From VRUE01 sp963715455 (GTDB taxonomy: Bacteria; Actinomycetota; Thermoleophilia; Solirubrobacterales; 70-9): a DNA stretch of 64,000 nt. Below the pieces are notes generated by a model. It was not told where the DNA came from. It saw only the letters and a program-made list of their open reading frames with translations, and searched no databases. Position numbers and translations under genes: made by a program. The DNA lies in assembly GCA_963715455.1 (NCBI GenBank), contig OY970245.1, positions 62,001 to 126,000 of the forward strand, given 5' to 3'. Of the stretch, positions 17,423 through 25,536 are shown piece by piece (the first letter of the stretch is position 1; every line of letters begins with the position of its first letter).

Positions 17423-17596
17423 CTAGCTAGTCGCCAGGCCGATGGCCAGCAAGGGAAAGGCCAGCATGATGCCCATGTAGGCGCCAATCGCCGCGCCGGT
17501 GCGCAGGCCGGCGGTAGGCGAGCGCGCGCCGACGAAAACGCCGATCAGGAAGATGACGGTGGCGAGAACGAGGCCTATCCAAAATACGTCCGGCAT
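17423..17596 (-). CDS. small two-helix membrane protein
   Basis: The product is 57 aa with two hydrophobic helices (about residues 5-23 and 35-54) joined by a short polar loop GARSPTAGLRTG. The pattern resembles small integral membrane proteins of unknown function common in Actinomycetota. Start is ATG 17596. It is divergent from the MFS exporter gene by about 40-60 bases, so the two may share regulation. A longer overlapping frame reading through the exporter gene antisense is not real. Confidence 0.6.
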   Translation of the reverse strand: MPDVFWIGLVLATVIFLIGVFVGARSPTAGLRTGAAIGAYMGIMLAFPLLAIGLATS

Positions 17597-17656
17597 GAGC
17601 GTTGCGAGCCTATCGAATGGGCAGGATTCGGCGCCTCGGTGACAAACCGCAACCAC

Positions 17657-19204
17657 ATGGACGAGACCGGCGGCGCCAACAAGAAACTGATCCTCGCGGC
17701 GATGATCTTCGCCGTCGCGATGACCTTCATCGACATGACGATCGTCGCGATCGCCGTGCCCAGCCTGCAGGAGGACCTTTCGCTCTCCTCGACCGGCGTG
17801 CAGTGGATCGTCAACGGCTACCTGCTCTCGCTCTCGGCGCTCTTCGCCTTCGGCGGGCGGCTCGCCGACATCGCCGGCCATCGCAGCATGGTGGTGCTCG
17901 GCGTGATCGTCTTCGCCACCGCCTCGGCGCTCTGCGGCGCCACCCCGACCGGCAGCCTCGACGAGGCCTGGATCGTCACCTTCCGCGTCATCCAGGGCGC
18001 CGGCGCGGCGATCATGTTTCCCGCCGCCCTGGCGATCGTGCTCGGCGCCTTCCCGGTGCGCGAGCGTGGCCGCGCCCTGGCGCTCTTCTTCGCGATCACC
18101 GGCGGCCTCACCGCGATCGGCCCGCTGGCCGGCGGCTACCTGGTCGAAATCAGCTGGCGGACGATCTTCTGGGTCAACATCCCGGTGGCGATCATCGCCC
18201 TGGTCCTCACGGCGATCTCCAAGCCCGCCAACGAGAAGCACCCGGCGCCACTCGACTACCGCGGTGCGGCGCTGATCTGCGCCGGCATGGGCCTCGCCGT
18301 GCTCGGCCTGCAGCAATCGAGCGTCTGGGGCTGGGGCAGCCCGGTCACCTGGGCCTGCATCGCCGCCGGCCTCGTCCTGCTGGCCGTCTTCGTGCGCTTC
18401 GAGCTGCGCGTGCCCAACCCGCTGATCCAAGTACGCACCTTCGCCGACCGCGCCTTCGCGGCCGACAACGCGATCCTCTTCCTGCTGATGATCCCCTTCG
18501 TCCCGTTCTTCTTCTTCGCCAGCATGTACGCGCAGATCTCGCTCGGCGAAAGCGCCTCGGAAACCGGCCTCTACCTGCTGATCTTCTTCGCCGGCTTCGC
18601 CGTCGCCTCGCAGTGGGGCGGGCGCATCCTCGACCGGGTGGGCGCGCGGCCCTCAGTGATCCTCGGCTGCGCCGTGGCGGCGGTCGGCTTCGCCCTCTGG
18701 GGGAACTCGCTGACCGAGCTCTCGGTCAGCGAGCAGTGGTACTACATCGTGCTCGCCGGGGCCGGTGTCGGGCTGGTCCTCGCCCCCGCCAACACCGACG
18801 CGCTCAACCGCGTGCCCGCCAGCCGCTACGGCGAGGCGACCGGGATCACGCAGACCGTGCGCAACTTCGGCTCCAGCCTCGGCATGGCCGTGCTGGGCAC
18901 GGTCCTCATCCTGCAGAACCGCTCCAACCTCGAGGACACGGCGGCCGCCGAGGGCGTGCCCAAGGCGACCGCCGACGAAATCGCCGACGCGATCAGCCAG
19001 GGCACGGGCTCCGAAGAAGCGCCCCAGCACCTGAGCGGCGCGGTCGGCAAGGTCGTCGACAGCATCCCCCACGACTTCGCCCTGGCGACGCAAACGGTCT
19101 TCTACGCGATGGCCGGCGTGATGGCGGTCGCCTTCGTCGTCGCCCTGACGACGATGCCGGCCGGCAAGGTCGAAGAGCAGGTCGCGGAGCCCGCGCCCAG
19201 CTGA
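17657..19204 (+). CDS. MFS drug exporter, DHA2 (14-helix) family
   Basis: The product is 515 aa with about 14 membrane helices. DHA2 features seen: FIDMTIVAIAVPSLQEDL in helix 1 (motif D1-like), GGRLADIAGHR (motif A) after helix 2, and RVIQGAGAAIMFPAALAIV (motif C region). These proton-driven exporters of the EmrB/QacA type expel hydrophobic compounds. ATG 17657 was taken; GTG 17639 is in frame and also possible, with a weak AGGA upstream. It converges on a PucR-type regulator across a hairpin. Confidence 0.92.
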   Translation: MDETGGANKKLILAAMIFAVAMTFIDMTIVAIAVPSLQEDLSLSSTGVQWIVNGYLLSLSALFAFGGRLADIAGHRSMVVLGVIVFATASALCGATPTGSLDEAWIVTFRVIQGAGAAIMFPAALAIVLGAFPVRERGRALALFFAITGGLTAIGPLAGGYLVEISWRTIFWVNIPVAIIALVLTAISKPANEKHPAPLDYRGAALICAGMGLAVLGLQQSSVWGWGSPVTWACIAAGLVLLAVFVRFELRVPNPLIQVRTFADRAFAADNAILFLLMIPFVPFFFFASMYAQISLGESASETGLYLLIFFAGFAVASQWGGRILDRVGARPSVILGCAVAAVGFALWGNSLTELSVSEQWYYIVLAGAGVGLVLAPANTDALNRVPASRYGEATGITQTVRNFGSSLGMAVLGTVLILQNRSNLEDTAAAEGVPKATADEIADAISQGTGSEEAPQHLSGAVGKVVDSIPHDFALATQTVFYAMAGVMAVAFVVALTTMPAGKVEEQVAEPAPS

Positions 19205-19216
19205 GCCCACCCCGCC

Positions 19217-19255
19217 GTAACGCGTTGTGGATGAAATAGAGCCGCAGCGCGTTAC
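19217..19255. terminator. bidirectional hairpin between convergent genes
   Basis: Arms of 14 bases (19217-19230 and 19242-19255) pair fully if two G-U pairs are allowed in the RNA, with an 11-base loop. It lies 12 bases after the exporter stop and 32 bases after the stop of the convergent regulator gene. No T-tract follows, so it is probably a factor-assisted or bidirectional terminator. Confidence 0.6.
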
Positions 19256-19287
19256 ACCGTGCCCGCGGAGGGCCAGGCCGGCTAGCC

Positions 19288-20523
19288 CTAATCGTCCGCC
19301 GAGCGCGGCACCTTGCCGGCTTCGGCGCCCGGCTCCATCGCCGGTCCCCGCGGTGAGGCGATGCCCAGCACGCGCATCGTCTTCAGGCCGAGGCCGAGCT
19401 TCTCCCGACCCTCAGTGGCCGAAGCGTCGTGGCCACAGAGCTCTTTGACCCGCTCCAGGCGGTAGCGGATCGTGTGACGGTGGGTGAAGAGCTGTTTGGC
19501 GGTCGCGGCGACGTTGCCGTCGTTGTCGAGGTAGGCCTCGACGGTCGCCACCAACTCGGTCTCGTACTGCTCGTCGTAGGCGGCGAGTGGCGCGATGGTC
19601 TCGGCGTAGAAACGCTCCAGCTCGCGCGGGTCCTCGCTCATCGCTGGCAGCAGCAGGCGGTAGGAGCCGGTGTCCTCGAAGGCGAGCAACGAGCGGCCCT
19701 CGGCCTCGCCGACGTTGACCGCCAGCCGCGCCTCGTTACCGGCCCGGTAGAGATCGACCGGATCGGCAGCGCGACGGCTGCGGCCGATCGTCAGGTGGAA
19801 ACCGGCGAGGCCGCCCTCGAGCTCACGCGCCAAGCCCGAGGCGGCGCGCTCGAGGCGGGCGTCGTCCTCGGCCGGCACGATCACGGCGATCTCGGCAGCC
19901 TCCCCGCCGCCAAGGCTGGCCAGCGAGCCCGGGGCCAGCGAACGCAAGGCGCGCAGCGCCAAGGTCAGCACCCGCGCCCGCCACTCCCCCGTCTGCGCGG
20001 CGCGCGGGGCGGCGTGCAGGATGAGCACGCCGGCGCCCTGCTCAAGCTCGGCGCCGAGCTCGGCGGCGCGAGCGATGATGTCGCCGCGGTCGGTCACCTC
20101 GCGGGCGAGGACCGCGGCGACGAAGGCGCCAGCCACCGCCTCGCTCTCCCACTCGGGCGCACGCGAGCGCTCCAGCTCCAAGGCCAGCAAGGTAGTGACC
20201 ATGCGGGCGATCGCCGGCTCGGGTGGCTCGGCGCTGCGGTAGCGCAGCTCGCCAACCACCGCGTCGGCGACCCGCAGCTCGACCTTGGTTACCTCCTCGC
20301 CACCGGCGAGCAGCTTCTGCTCCTGATCGGGAGAGGCACCGGCGACGGCCAGGACGGCGCTGGAGCGGTCGATCAGAGCGACGCTGGCATCGAGCAGTTT
20401 GGCCGCAGCACGCGCCACCGCCGGCAGCCCGGCACCCGACTCAACCGCCTCCGAGAGCGCGTCAAGAAGCTCAATCTTTCCTTCGTTTGCAGGCTTTTCC
20501 CGCCCCTTGGAGGTGGCTGGCAT
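19288..20523 (-). CDS. PucR/CdaR-family transcriptional regulator
   Basis: The product is 411 aa. The C-terminal DNA-binding segment has the PucR helix-turn-helix signature YLDNDGNVAATAKQLF followed by HRHTIRYRLERVKEL (about residues 343-375). Upstream is a GGDEF-like/CdaR central domain and an N-terminal sensor-like region (about 15-110) that looks GAF-like. Effector and targets are unknown. ATG 20523 is chosen because the longer upstream frame overlaps the neighbouring membrane-protein gene in a non-protein-like way. It is 23 bases after that gene on the same strand. Confidence 0.85.
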   Translation of the reverse strand: MPATSKGREKPANEGKIELLDALSEAVESGAGLPAVARAAAKLLDASVALIDRSSAVLAVAGASPDQEQKLLAGGEEVTKVELRVADAVVGELRYRSAEPPEPAIARMVTTLLALELERSRAPEWESEAVAGAFVAAVLAREVTDRGDIIARAAELGAELEQGAGVLILHAAPRAAQTGEWRARVLTLALRALRSLAPGSLASLGGGEAAEIAVIVPAEDDARLERAASGLARELEGGLAGFHLTIGRSRRAADPVDLYRAGNEARLAVNVGEAEGRSLLAFEDTGSYRLLLPAMSEDPRELERFYAETIAPLAAYDEQYETELVATVEAYLDNDGNVAATAKQLFTHRHTIRYRLERVKELCGHDASATEGREKLGLGLKTMRVLGIASPRGPAMEPGAEAGKVPRSADD

Positions 20524-20546
20524 CGGCCCATTATCCCCAGGAGGGG

Positions 20547-20807
20547 CTAGCCCTGGAGCAGATCGATGATGTCGTTGTAGTAGTAGACGACCGCGAGGCC
20601 CAGGACAACGCCGATCAAGACCAGGGCGGCGAGCACGAAGAGTGAGAGAAAGCCGGCGGCCGCCTTCTCCCAAAGCCGACCATAGGAGCTGACCGCCGGC
20701 ACGAAGATCAGGCCGAAGAAGGCGACCAGGCTGACCAGCCCGGCTACGCCGAACAGCAGGTACTCATTTTCGATCTTCTGCAGCGCCAGCGGCAGCACGA
20801 GGTGCAT
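20547..20807 (-). CDS. small two-helix membrane protein
   Basis: The product is about 86 aa with two hydrophobic segments (about residues 15-37 and 51-76) and a polar linker SSYGRLWEKAA. The start is uncertain: ATG 20807 and ATG 20816 both lie inside the 3' end of the DedA-PAP2 gene, whose stop is at 20764, so translation is probably coupled. No family is recognised. It lies at the end of the tatD-rsmA-ispE-DedA/PAP2 run and may assist that membrane phosphatase; this is inference from position alone. Confidence 0.6.
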   Translation of the reverse strand: MHLVLPLALQKIENEYLLFGVAGLVSLVAFFGLIFVPAVSSYGRLWEKAAAGFLSLFVLAALVLIGVVLGLAVVYYYNDIIDLLQG

Positions 20808-22302
20808 CGGGGGCATTCTGCCGCATGGACCCGAGGGTGGTGATGATCAGGGCGATCGAGGCGCAGAGCGAGAAGGCCGTGACGCCGAGTGCCCAGCCCG
20901 CATTGACGTCGCTGAGGTAGTGAACATCGAGGTAGACCCGCGAGAGGCCGACCAGCGCGGTCAGCGCGATGCCCACTGCGACCACCGCGGCGCCGCGCGT
21001 CATCCCCGGTCGCAGGCGCATGACGATCGTCACCGCCAGCCAGACGTAGAAGGTCGAGTAGGCGGCGTGAGCGCTGGGGAAAGAGGAGCCGGAGACGTCG
21101 ATCAGCCCGCCTTCCGGCCGCGGCCGGTCGATCGCATCCTTGAGCTCGTGCACGCCGGCGTAGATCAGCACAGCGCCGCTGAGCAGCACGCCGAACTCCG
21201 CCCAGCGGCGTCGAGCGGCGAGCAACAGGGCCGCAATCAGGGCGAGCGCACCGGTAACCGCCAGGCTGCCCAGTGCCGTGATCAGCTTGGCGAGGTCGAC
21301 CAGCCAGGCGGTCTGCAGCCGGTCGACGATTTCAATCGCGGTCGTGTCGCCGGGGGTTGGACCGGCGTCGCCATTGATGATCACGGTGTAGGAGATCAAC
21401 ACGAAGCTGGCAACGGAAAGGATTGCCATCAGCGAGGTGAACTCGAGGCCGAAAGTGCCGCCCGGCGTCACCCGCGCCCAAAAAAAACGTAGCTGCGGTT
21501 GGAAACGGCGGGCGAGGACAACCAACCAACGGGCGATCGCGTGACGCTCCATCCAGGCAACGGCAGCACTGCGGTTGGCCGCGACGCGAAAGTGGCGATA
21601 GAGGAAGACCGCGCCGGCAACGACGACGATCGTCGTGGCGAGCAGGAAGGCGCCGCGGCCGGCGTACTCGGCAGCGCTCTCGATGCTGCGCGAGAAGAAG
21701 TAGCCGATGAGGATGTGGGCGCTGGCCCAAAGCCCGGTGCCGAGGATGCTGTAAGGGAGAAAGGCGCGGTAGCCCATGCCCGAGCTGCCGGCGATGAACG
21801 GCGCCAGAGCGCGCACGAGGCTGATCCAGCGGCCGATGAAGATCGTCTTGCCGCCGTGCCTGCCGAAGTACTCCTCGACCCGCTCGAAGCGCTCGTGGCT
21901 GATGCCGACCCGTGGCCCGTGGCGGAGGACGAACTCGCGGCCGAGGCGGCGGCCGACGAAGAAGCTCGTCGTATCGCCGAGCCAGGCGGCGAACCAGGCG
22001 ATCGCGATCAACAGGTAGATGTCAATCGCGCCCTGGCCGGCGACAGCGCCGCCGAGCAACATCGTCGTCTCACCAGGCACGACAAGACCAACGAAGGCGC
22101 CGGTCTCAGCGAACGCGAAGACGCCAACCAGCAGGTAAGTCCAGGCGCCCAGCGTGTTGGAGATGTCTTCGAGCAGACCCTGCAGGTCGATATGGCCGAG
22201 CTCGCGGCCGACGAAGTAGTAGCCGGTGGCGACCGCCGCGGCGGCGATCGCGATCAGCACCCGTTTGCGGTTGCCGCCGCCTTGCTCGCCGGGCAGCCTC
22301 AT
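20764..22302 (-). CDS. DedA-family / PAP2 phosphatase fusion membrane protein
   Basis: The product is 512 aa. Residues about 35-225 are a DedA (SNARE-associated, VTT) domain: ETGAFVGLVVPGE near 65 and FIGRWISLVRALAPFIAG near 156. Residues about 280-490 form a type 2 phosphatidic acid phosphatase with all three motifs: KDAIDRPRPEG, SSFPSAHAAYS and SRVYLDVHYLSD. PAP2 enzymes dephosphorylate lipid phosphates, including undecaprenyl diphosphate, and some DedA proteins are lipid-carrier transporters. The fusion fits a recycling enzyme for polyprenyl carriers. It has a 4-base ATGA overlap with ispE, an isoprenoid precursor gene. Confidence 0.92.
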   Translation of the reverse strand: MRLPGEQGGGNRKRVLIAIAAAAVATGYYFVGRELGHIDLQGLLEDISNTLGAWTYLLVGVFAFAETGAFVGLVVPGETTMLLGGAVAGQGAIDIYLLIAIAWFAAWLGDTTSFFVGRRLGREFVLRHGPRVGISHERFERVEEYFGRHGGKTIFIGRWISLVRALAPFIAGSSGMGYRAFLPYSILGTGLWASAHILIGYFFSRSIESAAEYAGRGAFLLATTIVVVAGAVFLYRHFRVAANRSAAVAWMERHAIARWLVVLARRFQPQLRFFWARVTPGGTFGLEFTSLMAILSVASFVLISYTVIINGDAGPTPGDTTAIEIVDRLQTAWLVDLAKLITALGSLAVTGALALIAALLLAARRRWAEFGVLLSGAVLIYAGVHELKDAIDRPRPEGGLIDVSGSSFPSAHAAYSTFYVWLAVTIVMRLRPGMTRGAAVVAVGIALTALVGLSRVYLDVHYLSDVNAGWALGVTAFSLCASIALIITTLGSMRQNAPDAPRAAAGAAEDRK

Positions 22303-23132
22303 CGCGGCCCCCCGCCCGCCTCGCAGACGATCGCGTCGTCGCGATCGAGCCTCGCCGCCGCGCTGCGTGCCGCAACGAGGCTCTCGAAGAGGCCGAAGGC
22401 GGTCGGTCCGGAGCCAGTCAGCAGCGCGTGGGCGGCGCCAGCCACGCGCAGCGCGTCGAGCGCCTCACCAATCGCCGGGCGCAGGGAGCGGGCCGCGGGC
22501 TCGAGGTCGTTGACGAGCAGCTCGGCGTAGGCCAGTGGCGAGGCGCCCGCGCCGGCCGCGGCGCGCAGGCGGTCGGCCAGCTCGTCGAGCTCTGCCGCTC
22601 CGCGGCTCAGGCCCAGCCGGTCGGCCTCGGCGAAGACTTCGGCGGTGCCGAGGCCACCGCCGTCGGGCAGCAGGACGACCGCGTGGGGTGCCGGCTCAGG
22701 CAAGCGCTCGACCCGCTCGCCAGCGCCGCGCACGAGAGCCAGAGCCGGGGTCAGCTGCGAGGGCACGTCGGCTCCCAGCTCGGCGGCGATCTCCTCCAGC
22801 CCGGCCACTTCACCGGCCGCCAGGCGCAGCACGGCGGCCGCGTCGGCGCTGCCGCCGCCGAGGCCAGCGGCGACGGGGATCCGCTTCTCGATCTCGATGC
22901 GCAGCGCTGGGCCCTGCCAGCCCTGCTCGCGCAGCGCCGTCAGGGCGCGATCGGCGAGGTTCTCCCCCGCCACGCCCGCGCAGACGACCTCGTCGCGCTC
23001 AGCCTCGCTCACCGCGATCAGATCGCTGAGAGCCAGCGGCTCAAAGAGCGAGCAGAGCTCGTGCAGGCCATCAGCACGACGCGGACCGAGGTAGAGGCAG
23101 AGATTGAGCTTGGCGGGGGCGTGGATCTGCAT
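22299..23132 (-). CDS. ispE: 4-(cytidine 5'-diphospho)-2-C-methyl-D-erythritol kinase
   Basis: This kinase performs the ATP-dependent phosphorylation step of the MEP isoprenoid pathway. The product is 277 aa, normal length. GHMP-kinase features: substrate-binding APAKLNLCLYLG at residues 4-15, the glycine-rich ATP loop PVAAGLGGGSADAAAV (about 91-106) and the C-terminal LTGSGPTAFGLF. ATG 23132 was chosen over the longer open frame, which runs antisense-like into rsmA. It sits 13 bases after rsmA and overlaps the DedA-PAP2 start, the usual actinobacterial rsmA-ispE order. Confidence 0.95.
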   Translation of the reverse strand: MQIHAPAKLNLCLYLGPRRADGLHELCSLFEPLALSDLIAVSEAERDEVVCAGVAGENLADRALTALREQGWQGPALRIEIEKRIPVAAGLGGGSADAAAVLRLAAGEVAGLEEIAAELGADVPSQLTPALALVRGAGERVERLPEPAPHAVVLLPDGGGLGTAEVFAEADRLGLSRGAAELDELADRLRAAAGAGASPLAYAELLVNDLEPAARSLRPAIGEALDALRVAGAAHALLTGSGPTAFGLFESLVAARSAAARLDRDDAIVCEAGGGPR

Positions 23133-23145
23133 CGTTGAGTCTTTC

Positions 23146-23904
23146 TCAGCTGAGCAGCTTCGCCGATAGGGCGGCGAAATCGCCGGGCGCCAAAGCCTCG
23201 GCTCGCGCATCAGCGGGCAACCCCAACGCTTCGAGCGCCGCTCGCGCCGCCGCCAGCGAGCCCGGCCGCTGGTGCTCGAGCGAGCGGGCAAGCGACTTGC
23301 GTCGGTGGGCAAAGGCGGCGCGGACCAGCCCGTGCGTGGCTTGATCAGCGGCCGGTCCCGTGCGCCACAAGCCGAGGATCGCCGACTCGACCCGCGGCCG
23401 CGGCCGGAAGACGGCCGGATCGACGGTACGCAACAGCCTCACCTTGCAGGCGAGCTGGGCAAGCACGCTGGGGGAGCCGTAGGTGCGGCTGCCGGGCGCG
23501 GCGCGCAGCCGGTCGGCGATCTCACGCTGGACCATCACCGTCCAGCGATCCACAGAGGGCAACTGCTCGATCGTGCGCAGGATCAATGGGGTGGCCACCG
23601 CGTAGGGCAGGTTGGCGACGACCGCTGTCGGTGGCGGATCGAGGACAGCGAGGTCGAGCGCCATCGCGTCCCCCCAGTGCAAGGTCAAGCTCGGACGCGA
23701 GGCGAGTGGGGCGAGTGCGGGCTCCAGACGGCGGTCGATCTCGACGCTGTGCACGTGTCCGGCGGCAACGAGCAAGCGCTCGGTAAGCACCCCTTCGCCG
23801 GCTCCGACCTCGAGCACGACGTCCTCCGCTCGCAGGTCGGCGTCGCGGACGATCGCGTCGAGCAGGTTGGGGTCGGAGAGGAAGTTCTGCCCGAGGCGAA
23901 CCAC
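23146..23904 (-). CDS. rsmA: 16S rRNA (adenine1518-N6/adenine1519-N6)-dimethyltransferase
   Basis: RsmA (KsgA) dimethylates two adjacent adenines in helix 45 of 16S rRNA during small-subunit maturation. The product is 252 aa. S-adenosylmethionine motif I LEVGAGEGVLTERL is near residues 31-44, the catalytic NLPY motif near 98-101, and the start RLGQNFLSDPNLL is canonical. The C-terminal alpha-helical domain has RRKSLARSL. It is three bases from tatD and 13 from ispE on the same strand. Confidence 0.95.
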   Translation of the reverse strand: MVRLGQNFLSDPNLLDAIVRDADLRAEDVVLEVGAGEGVLTERLLVAAGHVHSVEIDRRLEPALAPLASRPSLTLHWGDAMALDLAVLDPPPTAVVANLPYAVATPLILRTIEQLPSVDRWTVMVQREIADRLRAAPGSRTYGSPSVLAQLACKVRLLRTVDPAVFRPRPRVESAILGLWRTGPAADQATHGLVRAAFAHRRKSLARSLEHQRPGSLAAARAALEALGLPADARAEALAPGDFAALSAKLLS

Positions 23905-23907
23905 CGG

Positions 23908-24678
23908 CTACCAGCCAAACAGAGTGCGGGCGTTGGCCTCGACCGTCTGCTCCAGCTGGGCATAGGAGACGCCGCGCACCTCGGCGACGACCTCGGCGGT
24001 GGAGACCACGTAGGCGGGCTCGTTGGGCTTGCCACGCACCGGCTGTGGAGCGAGGTAGGGAGCGTCGGTCTCGACCAGGACCAGCTCGTCGGGCAACTTG
24101 GCGGCCGCCTCGCGCAGCTGCTCGGCGCTGGGGAAGGTGACGATGCCCGAGAAGGAGCAGTACCAGCCGCGCTCGATCGCGTCCTCGACCCGCCAGGGCG
24201 CGAGGAAGCAGTGGAGGATCACGGCGACGCCATCGCCCTTCTCGTCGAGGATCGAGAAGACGTCGTCGACGGCGCCGGTCTCGCCGTCGGGATCGCGGGC
24301 ATGGATGACGATCGGCAGGCCGCGATCGCGGGCGATCTCGATCTGCGCCTCGAAGGCGCGGCGTTGCTCGGCGGGGCTGGCCGTCTCGCGGTAGTAGTCG
24401 ATGCCGGTCTCGCCGATTGCCCGCACCTTCTCGTGCTCAGCGGCGAGCCGGGCGATCTCCTCGGCGCGAGCATCGTCGAAGCCGGCGGCCTCGGTCGGGT
24501 GGCAGCCAACCGCGGCGAAAACCGTCTCGTAGCGCTCCGCGGCGGCGAGCACGGACCGGTTCGACTCGGCCTCGAGGCCGACGTTGAGCAGCCGCTCGAC
24601 GCCGGCCTCGCGAGCCGCCGCGACGACCTCAGCCTCGGGCGGCTCGCAGAGGAAGAGATGAGTGTGGGAGTCGATCAC
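23908..24678 (-). CDS. tatD: TatD-family metal-dependent hydrolase (DNase)
   Basis: The product is 256 aa, normal for TatD (beta/alpha)8-barrel nucleases with 3'-5' exonuclease activity. Metal ligands appear in order: DSHTH at residues 3-7, the Glu of GETGID, His of VIHARD, His of LHCF and Asp of VETDAPYLAP. GTG 24678 is chosen over GTG 24693 because it gives the family's usual start (IDSHTHL) and has GGGAG six bases upstream. That site lies in one arm of a perfect 13-bp hairpin whose loop holds the start codon. Confidence 0.92.
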   Translation of the reverse strand: MIDSHTHLFLCEPPEAEVVAAAREAGVERLLNVGLEAESNRSVLAAAERYETVFAAVGCHPTEAAGFDDARAEEIARLAAEHEKVRAIGETGIDYYRETASPAEQRRAFEAQIEIARDRGLPIVIHARDPDGETGAVDDVFSILDEKGDGVAVILHCFLAPWRVEDAIERGWYCSFSGIVTFPSAEQLREAAAKLPDELVLVETDAPYLAPQPVRGKPNEPAYVVSTAEVVAEVRGVSYAQLEQTVEANARTLFGW

Positions 24679-24694
24679 CTGCGACTCCCACACT
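24661..24694 (-). promoter_or_regulatory. perfect hairpin over the tatD ribosome-binding site
   Basis: Arms 24661-24673 and 24682-24694 are perfectly complementary (13 bp), loop of 8 bases. In tatD mRNA the 5' arm holds the GGGAG ribosome-binding site, the loop holds most of the GTG start, and the 3' arm encodes DSHTH. The hairpin could restrict translation or act as the terminator of the upstream gene that ends at 24712. Confidence 0.6.
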
Positions 24695-24711
24695 ATCCAG
24701 GGCTGCTCAGC

Positions 24712-25374
24712 TCACGGGCAACTGAATGGATCGAGCGCCGCAGGGACGCTGACGCTGCCGAAGATCGGCCCGAGGATGGTGCCGTTGAGGACCGACACCA
24801 GGCCTCCCATCGCCGAGCCCACTCCATTCACCTGATCGACCAGTTCCGGGGTCTGTTCGCAGAGCGCATCGACTACCGGCACCGCGTTGACCGCACCCAC
24901 TAGGTCTTCGTTGTCCAGCCCCTGCAGGGTGCCCAACATCCCTTTCAGATCGCCGTTGGTGACCCCCGCGAGGACGCCTTCAAGGGCCTCCAGCCTCATC
25001 GACAGAGCAGCAACTTCGGTTTTCAGCGCCGCTTCATTGGAGCCGGAGCCGTCCGAGCCGGAGCCGTCCGACTGGCCAGCTGACCCGGCCTGACCAGGTG
25101 TTCCTGCCTGACTGCCAACGGGGACCGCGTTCCAAGCGACTTTGCGCTCACCCCGCTTGCAGCGAGCCTTCGAGCTTCGGACGATGCGCATCGCGCCCTT
25201 CGGCTTGCCCTTCACCTTGTAACAGGCGTAGATCTTGCCGTCCTTGCTGAGTGGCGCGGCTGATGCCGTTCCCACCAAGCCGACGAGCACCATCGCCGTG
25301 GAAAGCAGCAGGGCGATCGAGACCAGGAGCAGTCGAGGGTTGACAGGTTCACGGAATGCCGCGTTTCTATTCAT
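24712..25374 (-). CDS. secreted protein with collagen-like Gly-rich linker
   Basis: The product is 220 aa and not assigned to a named family. A long signal peptide or anchor lies at about residues 15-40 (ending TASAAP). A small basic motif domain follows (IYACYKVKGKPKGAMRIV and CKRGERKVAWN), a type seen in secreted proteins of Thermoleophilia. Then comes a Gly/Ser/Asp-rich collagen-like linker (AGTPGQAGSAG, repeated GSGSDGS) and a coiled-coil and Val/Gly-rich C-terminus with two Cys. ATG 25374 has GGAGG nine bases upstream. It is divergent from the FMN oxidase gene. Confidence 0.65.
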   Translation of the reverse strand: MNRNAAFREPVNPRLLLVSIALLLSTAMVLVGLVGTASAAPLSKDGKIYACYKVKGKPKGAMRIVRSSKARCKRGERKVAWNAVPVGSQAGTPGQAGSAGQSDGSGSDGSGSNEAALKTEVAALSMRLEALEGVLAGVTNGDLKGMLGTLQGLDNEDLVGAVNAVPVVDALCEQTPELVDQVNGVGSAMGGLVSVLNGTILGPIFGSVSVPAALDPFSCP

Positions 25375-25536
25375 AGCCAAAAACCTCCTTCCAATTGGCC
25401 GGCCAAGCAAGCCGAGCCAGCGATTGATCGAGTCGTGATCTACCAAAAAATAGGTAAGTCATCGAGGTATTTGGAAATACTCAACAAATCTTTGAGTGGC
25501 TTTCAGACGGGGAACGTGGATAGCCTCTTGCAGCGG

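Noticed and set aside
17602..19239. 545-codon frame through the MFS exporter
   Set aside because: Arg-rich composition without domains; it follows the third-position GC pattern of the real exporter gene in another frame.
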